Below, in pieces: positions 1 to 8,326 of a stretch of DNA of 64,000 nt (positions within the stretch are counted from its first letter, which is position 1; each line of letters opens with the position of its first letter). This DNA is from JBCCSZ01 sp039199225 (GTDB taxonomy: Bacteria > Bacteroidota > Bacteroidia > Chitinophagales > Saprospiraceae): NCBI GenBank assembly GCA_039199225.1, contig JBCCSZ010000001.1:17775-81774 (forward strand), in the 5' to 3' direction. The notes under the pieces are model-generated. The model had not been told where the DNA came from, did no database searches, and was given only the letters and a program-made list of their open reading frames with translations. A program made the translations under genes and the position numbers.

Positions 1-172
1 GCGGCACATCCGGAAGAGACCTGGGCAGAAGACCGATTTTGAAGTTTTGCCCATTCGTCAGGCGGCGTCCGCTTCCAATCCCTTTAAGCTAGGAGCCAGC
101 GCTCAGCGTCAAATGAAGCGCTACGAAAAATACATTCGGCAGCACCTGGGGGCGGAGTTAGAGGCAAAGTGA
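1..172 (+). CDS. C-terminal end of an unidentified protein (partial)
   Basis: An open frame enters from the left edge (first complete codon at base 2) and ends in TGA at 170-172, giving a 56-residue basic tail that finishes in a predicted helix (KRYEKYIRQHLGAELEAK). I do not recognise the family. Its position about 100 bp upstream of a sugar-nucleotide nucleotidyltransferase would fit a kinase partner of the AmgK/MurU type, but nothing in the visible tail shows this. Confidence 0.5.
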   Translation, partial: RHIRKRPGQKTDFEVLPIRQAASASNPFKLGASAQRQMKRYEKYIRQHLGAELEAK

Positions 173-262
173 TGGGATATGCATCTTTATTCATGGCAGG
201 CTTGCGTTGTCAGATGACCTAAAAAGCCAGCTCACTGGCTGAATGAAAGTCACAACTTGGAT

Positions 263-270
263 TATCTTTG
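263..270 (+). promoter_or_regulatory. Bacteroidota -7 promoter element (TATCTTTG)
   Basis: TATCTTTG matches the TAnnTTTG consensus of Bacteroidota primary sigma promoters. It ends only 4 bases before the ATG at 275, so the expected transcription start falls on or next to the start codon, implying a leaderless or nearly leaderless mRNA. No convincing -33 TTTG is seen at the normal spacing. Confidence 0.5.
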
Positions 271-274
271 ATGC

Positions 275-1003
275 ATGAAAGCAATGATACTTGCGGCTGG
301 TTTGGGTACGCGCCTGCGTCCACTTACAAATAATCGCCCCAAAGCCTTGGTGGAAGTAGATGGCATGCCACTTCTGGAAATAGCCATTCGCCGGCTGAAG
401 GATGCGGGCTGTGAGGGCATTATTGTCAACATCCATCACTTTGGGTCTATGATTCGCGCATTCCTGGCTCAAAGGGACTTTGGATTGCCCATAGAAATTT
501 CTGATGAAAGCGGGCAATTGCTCGAAACGGGAGGAGGGCTCAAGAAAGCCCGTGGGTTTCTGGACGGAGCGCAGTCATTTTTGATGTACAATGCCGACAT
601 CCTGAGCAATATTGATCTGCGTAAGTTTTACGAACAGCACAACGATTCGGGAGCGCTGGCGACCCTCTCTGTTCGCCGCCGCGAGAGCAGTCGCTATCTG
701 GTATTTGATGAACGGAATCAGCTTTGTGGTTGGACCAATGTGAAGACGGGCGTTTTGAAAATGTCCAGAGCCAAACAAGGTGTTTTTCAGTTCCTGGGAT
801 TTAGTGGGATACACGCCATCCATCCGGCTATTTTTGAGTTGATGCCCTCAGAGGCTGCTTTTTCCATTATTGATTTGTACCTCCAAGCTGCCCACTCACA
901 AAAAATTATGGCTTATCCCCACGATCAAGACCTATGGTTGGATGTTGGAAAGCCCGAGGCGCTAAAAAAGGCGGATGTCCTTCTTCGACAAATCATGGAA
1001 TGA
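275..1003 (+). CDS. Sugar-nucleotide nucleotidyltransferase (NTP_transferase family, MurU/GMP-like)
   Basis: This 242-residue protein has the GT-A Rossmann core of hexose-1-phosphate nucleotidyltransferases. The signature loop GLGTRLRP is at residues 9-16 and RPKAL follows at 21-25. ETGGGL is near 84-89, the metal-binding NADI is near 106-109 and the late LDVGKPE is near 227. Length and motifs fit short single-domain enzymes such as MurU (N-acetylmuramate-1-phosphate uridylyltransferase) or mannose-1-phosphate guanylyltransferase-like proteins. The substrate cannot be read from sequence. It would act in the cytoplasm to make an NDP-sugar for wall recycling or glycan synthesis. The ATG at 275 puts the glycine-rich loop at the normal distance from the N-terminus. 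Confidence 0.85.
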   Translation: MKAMILAAGLGTRLRPLTNNRPKALVEVDGMPLLEIAIRRLKDAGCEGIIVNIHHFGSMIRAFLAQRDFGLPIEISDESGQLLETGGGLKKARGFLDGAQSFLMYNADILSNIDLRKFYEQHNDSGALATLSVRRRESSRYLVFDERNQLCGWTNVKTGVLKMSRAKQGVFQFLGFSGIHAIHPAIFELMPSEAAFSIIDLYLQAAHSQKIMAYPHDQDLWLDVGKPEALKKADVLLRQIME

Positions 1004-1015
1004 TGAGAATTTAAC

Positions 1016-1023
1016 TATCTTTG
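1016..1023 (+). promoter_or_regulatory. -7 promoter element of the DUF554 gene (TATCTTTG)
   Basis: TATCTTTG lies 41 bases upstream of the ATG at 1065 and fits TAnnTTTG. It sits just after the stop codon of the preceding gene, so the DUF554 gene probably has its own promoter with a short leader. No clear -33 element. Confidence 0.45.
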
Positions 1024-1064
1024 ATTGCCAAGTAAGACCCAGCCTAAAGCGAAACCTACCAACT

Positions 1065-1781
1065 ATGAGCAAACTGCCAATCGGTACCTTCATCAATATG
1101 AGTACGGTCGTACTCGGAAGCATGATTGGGGTCATGCTCCAACAAGTCTTTCCCGAAAATATTCAAGCGATTGTTTTTCAGGCCATGGGGCTTGGTATCC
1201 TCATTTTGGGCCTTCAGATGAGCCTCAAATTGCAAGAAGGGCTGATGGTAATGTTCATATTTAGCCTCATTATCGGTGGTGTGTTTGGAGAATTGCTCGG
1301 AGTCAAAGCCCTCCTCGACAATTGTGAGATTTGGATGAAGACCAATTTCCAGTTGGGAGAACGGCAATTTTCCGAAGGGCTCATTGCTGCCTTGATTCTT
1401 TTTTGTGCCAGTCCCATTACCATAGTTGGAGCCATTGAGGAGGGGTTCCAGAACAAGCGGGAATTGATGTTGATAAAATCGGCCTTCGATGGTATTATGG
1501 CCGTTGCCCTAGCTTCTAGTTATGGCATTGGAGTGCTTTTTGCGATCCTTCCCATGCTGATTGTGCAGGGAGGCATTACCCTCCTAGCGGGAAAAGCCAA
1601 GCCATTGTTTACCAAAAATATCCTAGCGCTCATCAGTGGAATTGGTGGTGTCTTACTCATCGCCCTGTCTATCAAAATCTTAAAACTGGCAGAATTCTTT
1701 GTCGTTGCCAATCTACTACCCGCCTTGGTTGTCTGTGTTTTTGTAGCTTGGGGCTACGGCCGCCTCAAGGTGAAATTCTGA
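1065..1781 (+). CDS. DUF554 family membrane protein (YdfK-like)
   Basis: A 238-residue, very hydrophobic protein with about seven predicted membrane segments. The opening IGTFINMSTVVLGSMIG and the central stretch FCASPITIVGAIEEG are typical of the DUF554 (YdfK/YqgA) family, putative inner-membrane transporters of unknown substrate. The frame is open from 975, but the ATG at 1065 begins exactly where family members start and lies downstream of a good -7 element; the extra 30 residues overlap the previous gene and look like spurious coding. It is convergent with the OmpA gene that follows. Confidence 0.85.
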   Translation: MSKLPIGTFINMSTVVLGSMIGVMLQQVFPENIQAIVFQAMGLGILILGLQMSLKLQEGLMVMFIFSLIIGGVFGELLGVKALLDNCEIWMKTNFQLGERQFSEGLIAALILFCASPITIVGAIEEGFQNKRELMLIKSAFDGIMAVALASSYGIGVLFAILPMLIVQGGITLLAGKAKPLFTKNILALISGIGGVLLIALSIKILKLAEFFVVANLLPALVVCVFVAWGYGRLKVKF

Positions 1782-1808
1782 GAAAGTCCCTCCCTAGGCT
1801 GGAAAGCA

Positions 1809-2915
1809 TCATTTATTCAAAATGAGAAAGGCAACCCGGCGATTGAGCTGCCGGCCTTCTTCATTGGCATTATCGGCAATTGGGCTGCTGCTGCCATAGC
1901 CTTTGAAGCGGCACCTGGCCCGGCTGATACCGTTTTTGTGCAAGTAGTCTACCACTGCCTTGGCGCGCCTTTGCGAAAGAGATAGGTTGTAGTTAAAGTC
2001 TCCCACACTGTCTGTATGTCCTTGTACCTCGATGATCAGCGTCGGATTGTTTTTCATAATGTCGAGAAGCTTATTCAGTTCTATGTAAGAACGTGGGAGC
2101 AATTCGGCCTTGTCTGTATCAAAGAAAATATTCCTCAGCTGGATCACCTTGCCTTTTTCCAGGACAGCCCGACTCAAATCGTCCTCTTTAACGGGAACTT
2201 CCAATATAGGGTCTTCCTTTTTGAGCAAGACATCGTCGATATAGTAATAGGCATAATTGAGGTGATTGGAAACGGGAGCGCGGAAAAGCGTCAGGCTGTC
2301 GGGGCAAAAATTGCCGATGATGAGGTAGTTGGCCTCCGAGACCGCTTTGAAGCGACCGCTGATGCGGGTCCATTGCCGCGCTGAGACAATGTAATCGGCC
2401 TTTACCTGTGGTGTTAGATCGAGCGGACTGTCGGTTTTGACATTGACCATCTCGTCTGAAAAGCAAAGTCCAATGTTGTTGATTTGTAAAGAACGCGGTA
2501 GATGGGACACCCAAAATTCGGCATAGTAGTTTTGGCCGACGACCAGAGGCTCTGCCAATTGAATTTGAACATACTCCCGGCAGTGGGGCTTGCCGCCATC
2601 ACAACCATAGAGGGTCGTTCCAACCATTGAAGATCCACCATGCGCTTTCTGATCACCAAAACCCTTGGCTGCCCATTGCTTGGGAACACGGACTTTTGGA
2701 CCGAAGATGTCGGGAGAAGCACCGGTGGCAGAGCTCCAATATTTCATAACATCTGTGAAATGCTTGCCTTTGTAAAACCAGCCAATAGGGGTGCTAGAGT
2801 ACAGCTCGAAACTTGCATTGGGGACAATATTGAAGCGATCCGGACCTTTGGCAGTTTGGCCGGGCAACACATATACCAACAAGCATAGAAAAACGATGGT
2901 GTATATTTTTCTCAT
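1809..2915 (-). CDS. OmpA-family outer-membrane protein with N-terminal jelly-roll-like domain
   Basis: A 368-residue exported protein. A signal peptide (MRKIYTIVFLCLLVYVLPGQ) is followed by about 220 residues resembling a carbohydrate-binding or jelly-roll domain (VPNASFELYSSTPIGW near the start, YYYIDDVLL near its end). The last 110 residues are an OmpA/MotB peptidoglycan-binding domain, with FDTDKAELLP, the VQGHTDSVGD loop, LSLSQRRAKAV and GYGSSSPIA. It probably links the outer membrane or surface to peptidoglycan. The ATG at 2915 is preferred over an in-frame GTG at 2924 because it begins the signal peptide directly. Confidence 0.85.
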   Translation of the reverse strand: MRKIYTIVFLCLLVYVLPGQTAKGPDRFNIVPNASFELYSSTPIGWFYKGKHFTDVMKYWSSATGASPDIFGPKVRVPKQWAAKGFGDQKAHGGSSMVGTTLYGCDGGKPHCREYVQIQLAEPLVVGQNYYAEFWVSHLPRSLQINNIGLCFSDEMVNVKTDSPLDLTPQVKADYIVSARQWTRISGRFKAVSEANYLIIGNFCPDSLTLFRAPVSNHLNYAYYYIDDVLLKKEDPILEVPVKEDDLSRAVLEKGKVIQLRNIFFDTDKAELLPRSYIELNKLLDIMKNNPTLIIEVQGHTDSVGDFNYNLSLSQRRAKAVVDYLHKNGISRARCRFKGYGSSSPIADNANEEGRQLNRRVAFLILNK

Positions 2916-3100
2916 CGAGATCACTGATGTAATTAAGCGCTTACTCCTAGCTACGAAGAATTCGCAAATTAAACCAATTGATTAACGAATTAGTAGCGCA
3001 CATCCGTATGTTTGTTTCCACTGTCAATTCTTTTATACGGAATCTTTTCTCGGAAGGTTTTGCAGGAAGGCGGATAAAGACAAGAAAAATGGCTGGAAAT

Positions 3101-3127
3101 AAAAAAGACCCCTGATGGACAGGAGCC
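3101..3127 (-). terminator. Rho-independent terminator downstream of tRNA-Asn
   Basis: Read on the minus strand, an approximately 8-bp stem built on CTCCTG/CAGGGG with a 5-nt loop is followed by a run of six T. It lies 6 bp past the 3' end of the tRNA and should end its transcript. Confidence 0.65.
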
Positions 3128-3132
3128 TTTTG

Positions 3133-3206
3133 CGCCTCAGGTAGGGCTCGAACCTACGACCTACGGATTAACAGTCCGCCGCTCTAACCAGCTGAGCTAC
3201 TGAGGC
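3133..3206 (-). tRNA. tRNA-Asn (anticodon GTT)
   Basis: A 74-nt cloverleaf on the minus strand. The acceptor stem is GCCTCAG/CTGAGGC, the D stem GCTC/GAGC, and the anticodon stem GCGGA/TCCGT with loop CTGTTAA, which places GTT as anticodon. The T stem is GTAGG/CCTAC with loop TTCGAGC, and the discriminator base is G. All four stems pair fully apart from one G-T pair. CCA is not encoded. It is followed by a terminator and is not part of an operon with coding genes. Confidence 0.97.
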
Positions 3207-3320
3207 ATTGAGTCAATTTGTTAGCCTCCCTTTCAGAGGCGAGTGCAAAGTTATTACATTTAGAAGAAAAGCGCAAAGGTTTTTGCTCAAAAATATTTCA
3301 CTATACCCATTTCAAGATGG

Positions 3321-3328
3321 TATATTTG
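3321..3328 (+). promoter_or_regulatory. -7 promoter element of the PfkB kinase gene (TATATTTG)
   Basis: TATATTTG fits TAnnTTTG and lies 30 bases upstream of the ATG at 3358. No -33 TTTG is found at 17-23 bases; the nearest TTTG is at 3282-3285, too far away. Confidence 0.5.
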
Positions 3329-3357
3329 CAACGAAAAATCAAAAACTCATACAAATT

Positions 3358-4275
3358 ATGGATTTAGTCAGTGTTGGAACGGTTGCCTTTGATACCATCG
3401 AAACGCCCTATGGCAAGGCTGAGCGTGTCGTAGGGGGGGCAGCTACCTATATTTCTTTAGCCGCTTCTTACTTCACCAAAAACATCGGCTTGGTTTCAGT
3501 AGTCGGAGATGACTTTCCCGAAAGCGAGTTGAAATACATGCAAAAAAGGGGCATCAACCTGGAAGGGCTACAGATCAAAGAAGGGGAAAAATCCTTTTTC
3601 TGGGCTGGCCGCTATCATTCTAACATGAACCAGCGCGACACCCTCACAACAGAACTGAATGTGTTGGCTGACTTCAATCCCAAGCTGCCGGAATCCTATC
3701 GCCATGCTAAAATCCTGATGCTTGGTAATCTGACGCCTGAAATTCAAATGAAGGTCATCCGCCAGATGAAAAAGCAGCCCAAGTTGATCGTTTTGGATAC
3801 GATGAACTTTTGGATGGATGTTGCCATGCCTGCGCTCAAAAAGGTGATCAAGAAAGTTGATGTACTGACAATCAACGATGAGGAGGCGCGCCAGCTTTCT
3901 GGAGAATACTCGCTCGTCAAGGCTGCCAAGATCATCCACAAGATGGGACCTAAGTTTTTGATCGTCAAAAAAGGAGAGCACGGCGCTTTGCTGTTTCAGG
4001 GCGACAACATATTCTTTGCTCCCGCCCTACCGTTGGCTGAGGTCTACGATCCAACGGGCGCCGGAGATACCTTTGCTGGTGGTTTTACAGGCTACCTGGC
4101 ACAGAGCGGACGCCCTACCATGGCCAACCTTCGCCGCGGCGTCATCTATGGCTCGGCACTGGCATCTTTTTGTGTCGAGGAGTTTAGCATTGGCCGTCTC
4201 AAAGGATTGGGCAAAAGAGAAATCAACAGCCGCGTCAAACGCTTCGGCAAATTGGTTCACTTTGACATGCCCTAA
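3358..4275 (+). CDS. PfkB-family carbohydrate/nucleoside kinase
   Basis: A 305-residue ribokinase-fold kinase. The N-terminal GG motif is present (VVGGAATYISLA, residues 24-35). The C-terminal PfkB signature DPTGAGDTFAGGF starts at 231, with the catalytic base Asp237 and the anion hole formed by GAGD. It should phosphorylate a sugar or nucleoside with ATP in the cytoplasm; the substrate is not evident. The frame is open further upstream, but the ATG at 3358 gives the normal N-terminus and follows a -7 element. Its stop overlaps the convergent azurin-fusion gene by 4 bp. Confidence 0.88.
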   Translation: MDLVSVGTVAFDTIETPYGKAERVVGGAATYISLAASYFTKNIGLVSVVGDDFPESELKYMQKRGINLEGLQIKEGEKSFFWAGRYHSNMNQRDTLTTELNVLADFNPKLPESYRHAKILMLGNLTPEIQMKVIRQMKKQPKLIVLDTMNFWMDVAMPALKKVIKKVDVLTINDEEARQLSGEYSLVKAAKIIHKMGPKFLIVKKGEHGALLFQGDNIFFAPALPLAEVYDPTGAGDTFAGGFTGYLAQSGRPTMANLRRGVIYGSALASFCVEEFSIGRLKGLGKREINSRVKRFGKLVHFDMP

Positions 4276-6398
4276 GGCGTAACCCTCAGCGTCCCACGCA
4301 TCACACTGTGGTGGCCTGGTACGGTACAAACATAAGTGTAGTTGCCCGGTTTTTTGGGAGCGACGAAAAAGATCGACTCCGAAGTGCCGGGCGGCAATAA
4401 CCTTGTGTGAAACAAAACCTTAGCGGTATTGGGTATGTGGTTTTTTTCCACACCCCGAATCCCCAATTTCATAGCCATTGTTCCCACGGCATCCCCCTGA
4501 TTGGGGGTGGTGATTACAACATTATGCGGCATATCGTCATTGTTGTAAAAGGACCATTTTACCCGGCTTCCTGCTTTGACTGTGACGGTCTTTTGGTCGT
4601 ATTTCAAACCTGGTAGGGTAGACAATACAATGGTCTGATCGATCTTAGCCCAAGATGCTGGCTTCTTGGTAACCCTTTTGCGCGAACGCGCTGTGGTTGT
4701 CTTGGCCTTATTGACTTTCTTCTTTTTTGGTGCTGCTTTCTTCTTTGTCTTCTCAGCCGACATCTCCATGCTGTGTTGATGGTTGCTGTGTTCCATCTTT
4801 TTGGGCGCAGGCAAAGGCGGAAGGTCTGCTAAATTGAGTTTTTTGCCATCTGGAATATTATTGAGGGTGTAATAGGCAGCGCTGTGCAATAGCGGAACAC
4901 CATCTGTGTAAGATTTAATGCCGGGAGCATTGATCTCGTGGACAAACTTTTCGCGCATGCCGTCTACGACAATACGCGCTTTGAGGCCATCCCTGGAAAC
5001 GAGAATCCCTTTGATGGTACAATCCTGGTTGTCGACTGCTGGGCTGCCATACACTGGGTGGTATTTGTAAATAAAGCTTGTCAAGGCGTAAGAAGCCGGG
5101 TCTTGAGCAGATGCCTTGTCCACAGGTTGCGTAAACTCAATCTCAAAACCATCCGGCATTGCCTTGACGGTTTTCATTTCAAAAGGAACTTTACCTGTCC
5201 ACACCAGTCGTTGTAAACCATAAGGGTCTTTACCAGTGGACCCCCAGCCTCTATTGGTTTGCCCGACGAACATCGATCCGTCGTTGCCCCAGCACATGCG
5301 CAATACCCCCGATTGAAAGCCTTCCACAAAACCAAAAGCGGCCCCTTGATAGCTGCCTTTGACTTTCTCTAATGCCACCCGAACCACCTTGCTCTGCCCC
5401 TGGTCGCCAATGAACATCTGACCTGTAAACGGCCCGAAAGCTCCTCCGGTACTGTCCACGATAATCTCCGAAGTGGAAATCCCCAAAACTCCATGTGGCA
5501 GCCATACTGCTGGCAGCTTAACTGCGGGAAGTTCTTTGGCCAAGGCGAATAGAGGTGTCGGTTTCTCATCTGGAATATTTTCTGGTTTACTAGGTGGCTG
5601 ACCAGGTCCAGCCAAGCGCGGGCTAACCCTGTAGTAGATGTCGTTGGTTTGTAATTTTACGGGTGAATTGGGTAAGTTTGCCCAGCGTAGACCAGCAGGA
5701 TGACCTGTAAAGTCGCCCTTTTCGACATGGACCAATCCACCAGAACCCATCCAGTCTCCTTGATTATCAGCATAAAAAAATTCGCCATCGAACATGCCGA
5801 TGCCACATGGTGAGCGCATCCCAGTAGCAAAAGGCTCCATGTCTCCATCTGGGCTAATCTTCATGGTCCAGCCCCGCCAGGGAACGCGGCTTTCGCCTCG
5901 CCACCACTCGACATCTCCAAAAGCCACATTACCTGTGACATACATATCGCCATTTGCTGCTACTTTGGGTCCGAACGAATATTCGTGGTAATGCCCAGAA
6001 AGGGGCCATACGTATACCGCTTCGTAAAGGTCGGCCTGGCCGTCGCCATTTTCGTCGACCAGCTTTGTCAGTTCTCCGCGTTGGGCAGCGTAGAAGGCAT
6101 TATCCCGATAGGCCAGCCCCAGGATTTCGTGCAAGCCGCTGGCGAAACGTCGGTAGAGCGGATTGCGTTCATTGCGCATGTAAGGGTTTTCAACCGTCCA
6201 GATTTCTCCCCGGCGGGTTGAAACAGCCAACATATCATTGGGCAAAGTGGTCAGCCCTCCAACCTCCATGACCAGTCCTTCGGGCAGTGGTAGGGTGATG
6301 ATTTTATAGTAATCTGACTCTTTTGGAGCGCTGTTTTGAGCTTGTAAGGCAATCGTATAAAAGAGCGTAATTATTAGTATGAAGAAAAAACGATTCAT
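4272..6398 (-). CDS. Secreted beta-propeller protein fused to a C-terminal azurin/plastocyanin copper domain
   Basis: About 708 residues. A signal peptide (residues 1-20) leads into a sorbosone/glucose-dehydrogenase-like six-bladed propeller of about 500 residues, of the type in membrane-bound dehydrogenase-like proteins; it has acidic turns such as DENGDGQAD. A Lys/Thr-rich linker of about 60 residues with an HSNHQHSMEM stretch connects to a cupredoxin domain. That domain carries the type-1 copper ligands: His in DDMPHNVV, then Cys, His and Met in CTVPGHHSVM, with the exact Cys+5/Cys+9 spacing of azurin. It is probably periplasmic or surface-exposed and passes electrons from substrate oxidation to copper. 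It is the second gene of an operon with the DUF1080 protein upstream (24-bp gap). The ATG at 6398 is chosen because it starts the signal peptide. Confidence 0.85.
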   Translation of the reverse strand: MNRFFFILIITLFYTIALQAQNSAPKESDYYKIITLPLPEGLVMEVGGLTTLPNDMLAVSTRRGEIWTVENPYMRNERNPLYRRFASGLHEILGLAYRDNAFYAAQRGELTKLVDENGDGQADLYEAVYVWPLSGHYHEYSFGPKVAANGDMYVTGNVAFGDVEWWRGESRVPWRGWTMKISPDGDMEPFATGMRSPCGIGMFDGEFFYADNQGDWMGSGGLVHVEKGDFTGHPAGLRWANLPNSPVKLQTNDIYYRVSPRLAGPGQPPSKPENIPDEKPTPLFALAKELPAVKLPAVWLPHGVLGISTSEIIVDSTGGAFGPFTGQMFIGDQGQSKVVRVALEKVKGSYQGAAFGFVEGFQSGVLRMCWGNDGSMFVGQTNRGWGSTGKDPYGLQRLVWTGKVPFEMKTVKAMPDGFEIEFTQPVDKASAQDPASYALTSFIYKYHPVYGSPAVDNQDCTIKGILVSRDGLKARIVVDGMREKFVHEINAPGIKSYTDGVPLLHSAAYYTLNNIPDGKKLNLADLPPLPAPKKMEHSNHQHSMEMSAEKTKKKAAPKKKKVNKAKTTTARSRKRVTKKPASWAKIDQTIVLSTLPGLKYDQKTVTVKAGSRVKWSFYNNDDMPHNVVITTPNQGDAVGTMAMKLGIRGVEKNHIPNTAKVLFHTRLLPPGTSESIFFVAPKKPGNYTYVCTVPGHHSVMRGTLRVTP

Positions 6399-6422
6399 GT
6401 CAAATTCGATTTTGAACAATCT

Positions 6423-8270
6423 TTAAAAAACGATGGAATAGCTGAACTCGGATGTTTCAGCCAGGCGAACCAGAAGTTCCTGTTGGTCATCCACAGATCG
6501 GATGCTGGCCGATTGGTTGGCGTGTAAGTGAATGTAGTACCGCTGATCATCGATGCTGTACCAACCATTTTCGTGTGCCTGTATTTTGCTGCCAGCCGCC
6601 AGGCGAAAATGAAGTTGTCCTTCTGTGGAGCCTTCCAGTTTGATCTCCCGGGTCAATTTTTTACCCTCCTCTTCTGGGTAAAGTTTGTCGAAGACCTTGA
6701 GGCCATAAGCTTGGTATTGAAAAGTGGGGTATCCTTCTTCATCTAATCGGTAACCTTTAAAACGGTAGGCAGCCTCTTGGTCTAAGGAGTCGCACCAACT
6801 GACCTCTGGGGCCGTCAGCTGCCAAAGGTCGGGAGCGGCATCTAGCTCTAGCAAGCTGCCGCGAGGTCTGGAACTACCGTCGCCCCGCTCGTTCCACATT
6901 GGCGTGGCATCCAGAAAATCACCTCTCCAAATTTGGAGCAGATTGCCCTCGTCCAAATCGTAGGTATAGTGCAGTTTTTCCTCATGGCCAGCCGAAATGG
7001 CATGAACGATTCGGTTCTTCAAGGAGCGATCATACCCCTTGAAATCGACAAAGCATCGGATGAGCTTCACATCCTGGTCTGCATCGATTAGGATGGGATT
7101 GACGGGGCGATTGAGCAAGAAAGACGAAGCAATGTGGGTCGGGGCTAGCCGAAACCCTGGCCCCTGTATGAACAGCCCAAGTCGAGGTTGCATCCAACCT
7201 TCTCGCTTGGCATAGGTGATAACGAAAGGGACCTTCCCTTTTGGTAGTTGCATGCTGCGGCTGCGCTCGTTCCAACCTTCGGGAATCAAAAGACTGTCTT
7301 GGAGCGTCAAGCTGGTATTTTCATTGCCAGAAAGTTTGAAAAAGTAGGAACCACTCGTTTCGATGTTGATGTGGCCTTTGTAGCGAATGGCATATTCGTT
7401 TTTTCGTCGGGCTACTTCCCAGGTGAATTCTTCTGTTGTCCCTGTCAAATCCGGTGTCAGCTTGCTAAAATCCGGAATTTTGTCGTAAGGTCCATAGTAG
7501 ACTTCGTACTGGATGTCTTCCAGCTTGATGGGAGGCTTGCTGTAGTCGAGCAAACGGATGTTGCGAAAAGCTACTGGTCCGTGGTCGCCCTGTATCATCA
7601 AGGGTCCTCTTGGTGCTTCTTCTTGGAAGGCAGGTCCTCGGGTTGGGCCGGTGAGCTCTACATCTTCCTGGATGAGTGTTTCGTTGAGCCACACTTCCAA
7701 TATGCGGGCATTGGCAATTTTCCGGCCCTGAGCATCAAATCGAGGGGCCTGAAAGGAGATTCTCATTTTTTGCCATAAGCCAGGAGCGCGGCAAGTATTG
7801 GCCCTGGGTGCATGGCCCTGATACCCCTTTTTTCCTTCCGGCTTCGAGTCATCCCAACGCTCATAAATACCACCACAGTCGTTGTAGTAAGGGTTTTGCT
7901 TGCCCCAGGAATCCAGCAGCTGAATTTCATAGCGTCCTTGTAGGTAAATACCGGAATTTGATTTGCGAGCCATCATAAATTCCAATTCCAGGTCCATGTC
8001 GCCATATTCTCCCAGGCTGAAGAGGTTGCCCTTGGTCTGTTCATTGGGCAGGTTGATTAAGACCCCCTTGCCTGGGCTACTGGCCAAGTGCTTGTCTTTT
8101 GAGATATTTGCCATGGCGCTGCCTACAATGCTCCAATTGGCGGAGGGATCTTTAAAAAACGATAAATCATCCAAGCTTACTGCGTCATCGGTCGATTTGC
8201 TTGCTTGTGCTTTTACCTGGCTGATCATGGAAAAGCAGGGCAAAAGCAGGAAGAGAAAGTATTTGATCAT
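6423..8270 (-). CDS. Secreted DUF1080 (3-keto-disaccharide hydrolase-like) protein with a PA14-like domain
   Basis: A 615-residue exported protein. After a signal peptide come a DUF1080 concanavalin-like domain at about residues 30-245 (NSGIYLQGRYEIQLLDSWG, DHGPVAFRNIRL) and a PA14-like segment at about 265-375 (YAIRYKGHINIETSGSYFFKLSG). A C-terminal region of about 230 residues resembles the partner region of propeller dehydrogenase-like proteins. DUF1080 domains bind or hydrolyse sugars, including 3-keto-glucosides. It lies directly upstream of the azurin-propeller gene, so the pair probably handles an oxidised carbohydrate outside the inner membrane. The substrate is unknown. Confidence 0.82.
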   Translation of the reverse strand: MIKYFLFLLLPCFSMISQVKAQASKSTDDAVSLDDLSFFKDPSANWSIVGSAMANISKDKHLASSPGKGVLINLPNEQTKGNLFSLGEYGDMDLELEFMMARKSNSGIYLQGRYEIQLLDSWGKQNPYYNDCGGIYERWDDSKPEGKKGYQGHAPRANTCRAPGLWQKMRISFQAPRFDAQGRKIANARILEVWLNETLIQEDVELTGPTRGPAFQEEAPRGPLMIQGDHGPVAFRNIRLLDYSKPPIKLEDIQYEVYYGPYDKIPDFSKLTPDLTGTTEEFTWEVARRKNEYAIRYKGHINIETSGSYFFKLSGNENTSLTLQDSLLIPEGWNERSRSMQLPKGKVPFVITYAKREGWMQPRLGLFIQGPGFRLAPTHIASSFLLNRPVNPILIDADQDVKLIRCFVDFKGYDRSLKNRIVHAISAGHEEKLHYTYDLDEGNLLQIWRGDFLDATPMWNERGDGSSRPRGSLLELDAAPDLWQLTAPEVSWCDSLDQEAAYRFKGYRLDEEGYPTFQYQAYGLKVFDKLYPEEEGKKLTREIKLEGSTEGQLHFRLAAGSKIQAHENGWYSIDDQRYYIHLHANQSASIRSVDDQQELLVRLAETSEFSYSIVF

Positions 8271-8326
8271 TTTATTAACAGGTTACATCAATTTTAGCCT
8301 TACGACTCGTCTACAACAAAAGTTTT

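Noticed and set aside
2934..2999. Imperfect inverted repeat (GCGCTTACT ... AGTAGCGC with GAATTCG/CGAATT inside)
   Set aside because: Several mismatches and no T-run or relation to a start; no function can be argued.
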